From positions 1 through 64,000 of the forward strand of contig NZ_JBGQQU010000012.1 of the NCBI RefSeq assembly GCF_045528445.1: DNA of 64,000 nt, written 5' to 3'. Positions within the stretch are counted from its first letter, which is position 1. Each line of letters starts with the position of its first letter. Below the pieces are notes generated by a model, which was not told where the DNA came from, made no database searches, and saw only the letters and a program-made list of their open reading frames with translations. Of this stretch, positions 63,682-64,000 are shown piece after piece. Position numbers and translations under genes: made by a program. The DNA is from Desemzia sp045528445. Lineage in GTDB: Bacteria; Bacillota; Bacilli; Lactobacillales; Carnobacteriaceae.

Positions 63682-64000
63682 TTAAGTAATTGTCCCGTCA
63701 AAGGCATCACGCAAGCCGTCACCAATAAAGTTGATTGAGAGGACTGCGAGTAAAATCAAAAATCCAGCTGGCATCCATAACCAAGGCTGACTCGATAAAA
63801 CCGTTAAGGACTGAGCTTGAGATAAGATATTTCCCCAACTTGCAATGGGTGGCTGGATCCCCATCCCTAAGAAGCTGAGTGAAGATTCGGTCAGTATCGC
63901 ACTGGCAATTCCAAATGTAGCATTCACAAAAATACCGGAGAGCACATTTGGTAAAATCTCTCGAAATAGGATATAAGGTGTCGAATGCCCTACCGAAATT
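63682..64000 (-). CDS. Peptide ABC transporter permease, C-terminal part (window edge)
   Basis: The frame continues past the window end; 106 residues are visible. The EAA-type loop (YILFREILPNVLSG) and SSLSFLGMGIQPPIASWGNILSQAQ are typical of OppC/DppC permeases. The first permease gene should lie further right. The product pairs with the binding protein and ATPases downstream. Confidence 0.9.
   Translation of the reverse strand, partial: ISVGHSTPYILFREILPNVLSGIFVNATFGIASAILTESSLSFLGMGIQPPIASWGNILSQAQSLTVLSSQPWLWMPAGFLILLAVLSINFIGDGLRDAFDGTIT

Overview
The window looks like chromosomal DNA of a low-GC, Gram-positive lactic acid bacterium of the order Lactobacillales, most like Carnobacterium or a close relative. 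Pointers are the HrcA/CIRCE-controlled groESL operon, rex, the cdaA-cdaR-glmM operon, strong AGGAGG-type ribosome sites with some TTG and GTG starts, a mevalonate pathway, an Rgg-type regulator and Leloir galactose genes. The genus is an inference from gene content; no marker long enough for certainty is present (no 16S or 23S rRNA).

Layout: 0.2-4.7 kb has a PNPOx-like stress protein and a sucrose cassette (scrR-scrA-scrB, minus strand) with a promoter buried in two LacI-type operators. 4.8-5.7 kb is ywbE-msrA. 5.7-6.3 kb is non-coding, with a nested hairpin and degenerate 52-bp tandem repeats. 6.3-10.3 kb holds the three upper mevalonate enzymes as separate genes (HMG-CoA reductase, HMG-CoA synthase, thiolase). 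10.3-11.0 kb has a highly structured non-coding block and a DUF378 protein bracketed by inverted repeats. 11.1-17.2 kb is the groEL/groES, ydiL/ydiK-like, rex and ABC-F neighbourhood known from Bacillus. 17.36-17.94 kb is a perfectly phased array of fourteen 41-bp palindromic repeats. 18.0-23.2 kb has a nucleoside hydrolase with a BMP-type lipoprotein, then tsaB, two GNAT genes and tsaD. 23.4-29.4 kb has CsbD, an epimerase and galK-galT-galM-galR. 29.6-38.4 kb has assorted stress, membrane and redox genes. 38.5-41.4 kb is a polar amino-acid ABC importer (glnQHMP-like) with a GlnR-type box. 41.9-43.9 kb has an Rgg-like regulator surrounded by three small genes, one of them an unlisted 36-residue hydrophobic peptide. 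44.2-52.7 kb has hemolysin III, a YugP-like protease, an ABC-2 exporter, an S9 peptidase, an aldo/keto reductase and a DHFR-like protein. 52.8-56.3 kb is cdaA-cdaR-glmM. 56.7-57.1 kb is a tRNA-Tyr, tRNA-Gln, 5S rRNA, tRNA-Lys cluster without 16S or 23S. 57.4-64.0 kb is an oligopeptide import operon with two M20 peptidases, cut by the window end.

How the genes work together: sucrose and galactose units each carry their own LacI-family repressor, and a cre-like site precedes galK. The opp operon pairs peptide uptake with peptide hydrolysis. The gln operon and the cdaA-cdaR-glmM operon link nitrogen supply and cell-wall precursor supply. The most interesting candidate system is the Rgg-like regulator with a divergent short hydrophobic peptide and a shared TATATGACA motif before three small genes: it has the form of a peptide-pheromone circuit. 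Other leading oddities are the 41-bp covarying palindrome array, the about 240-nt multibranched structure near 10.4 kb, and the 5S rRNA gene stranded among tRNAs.
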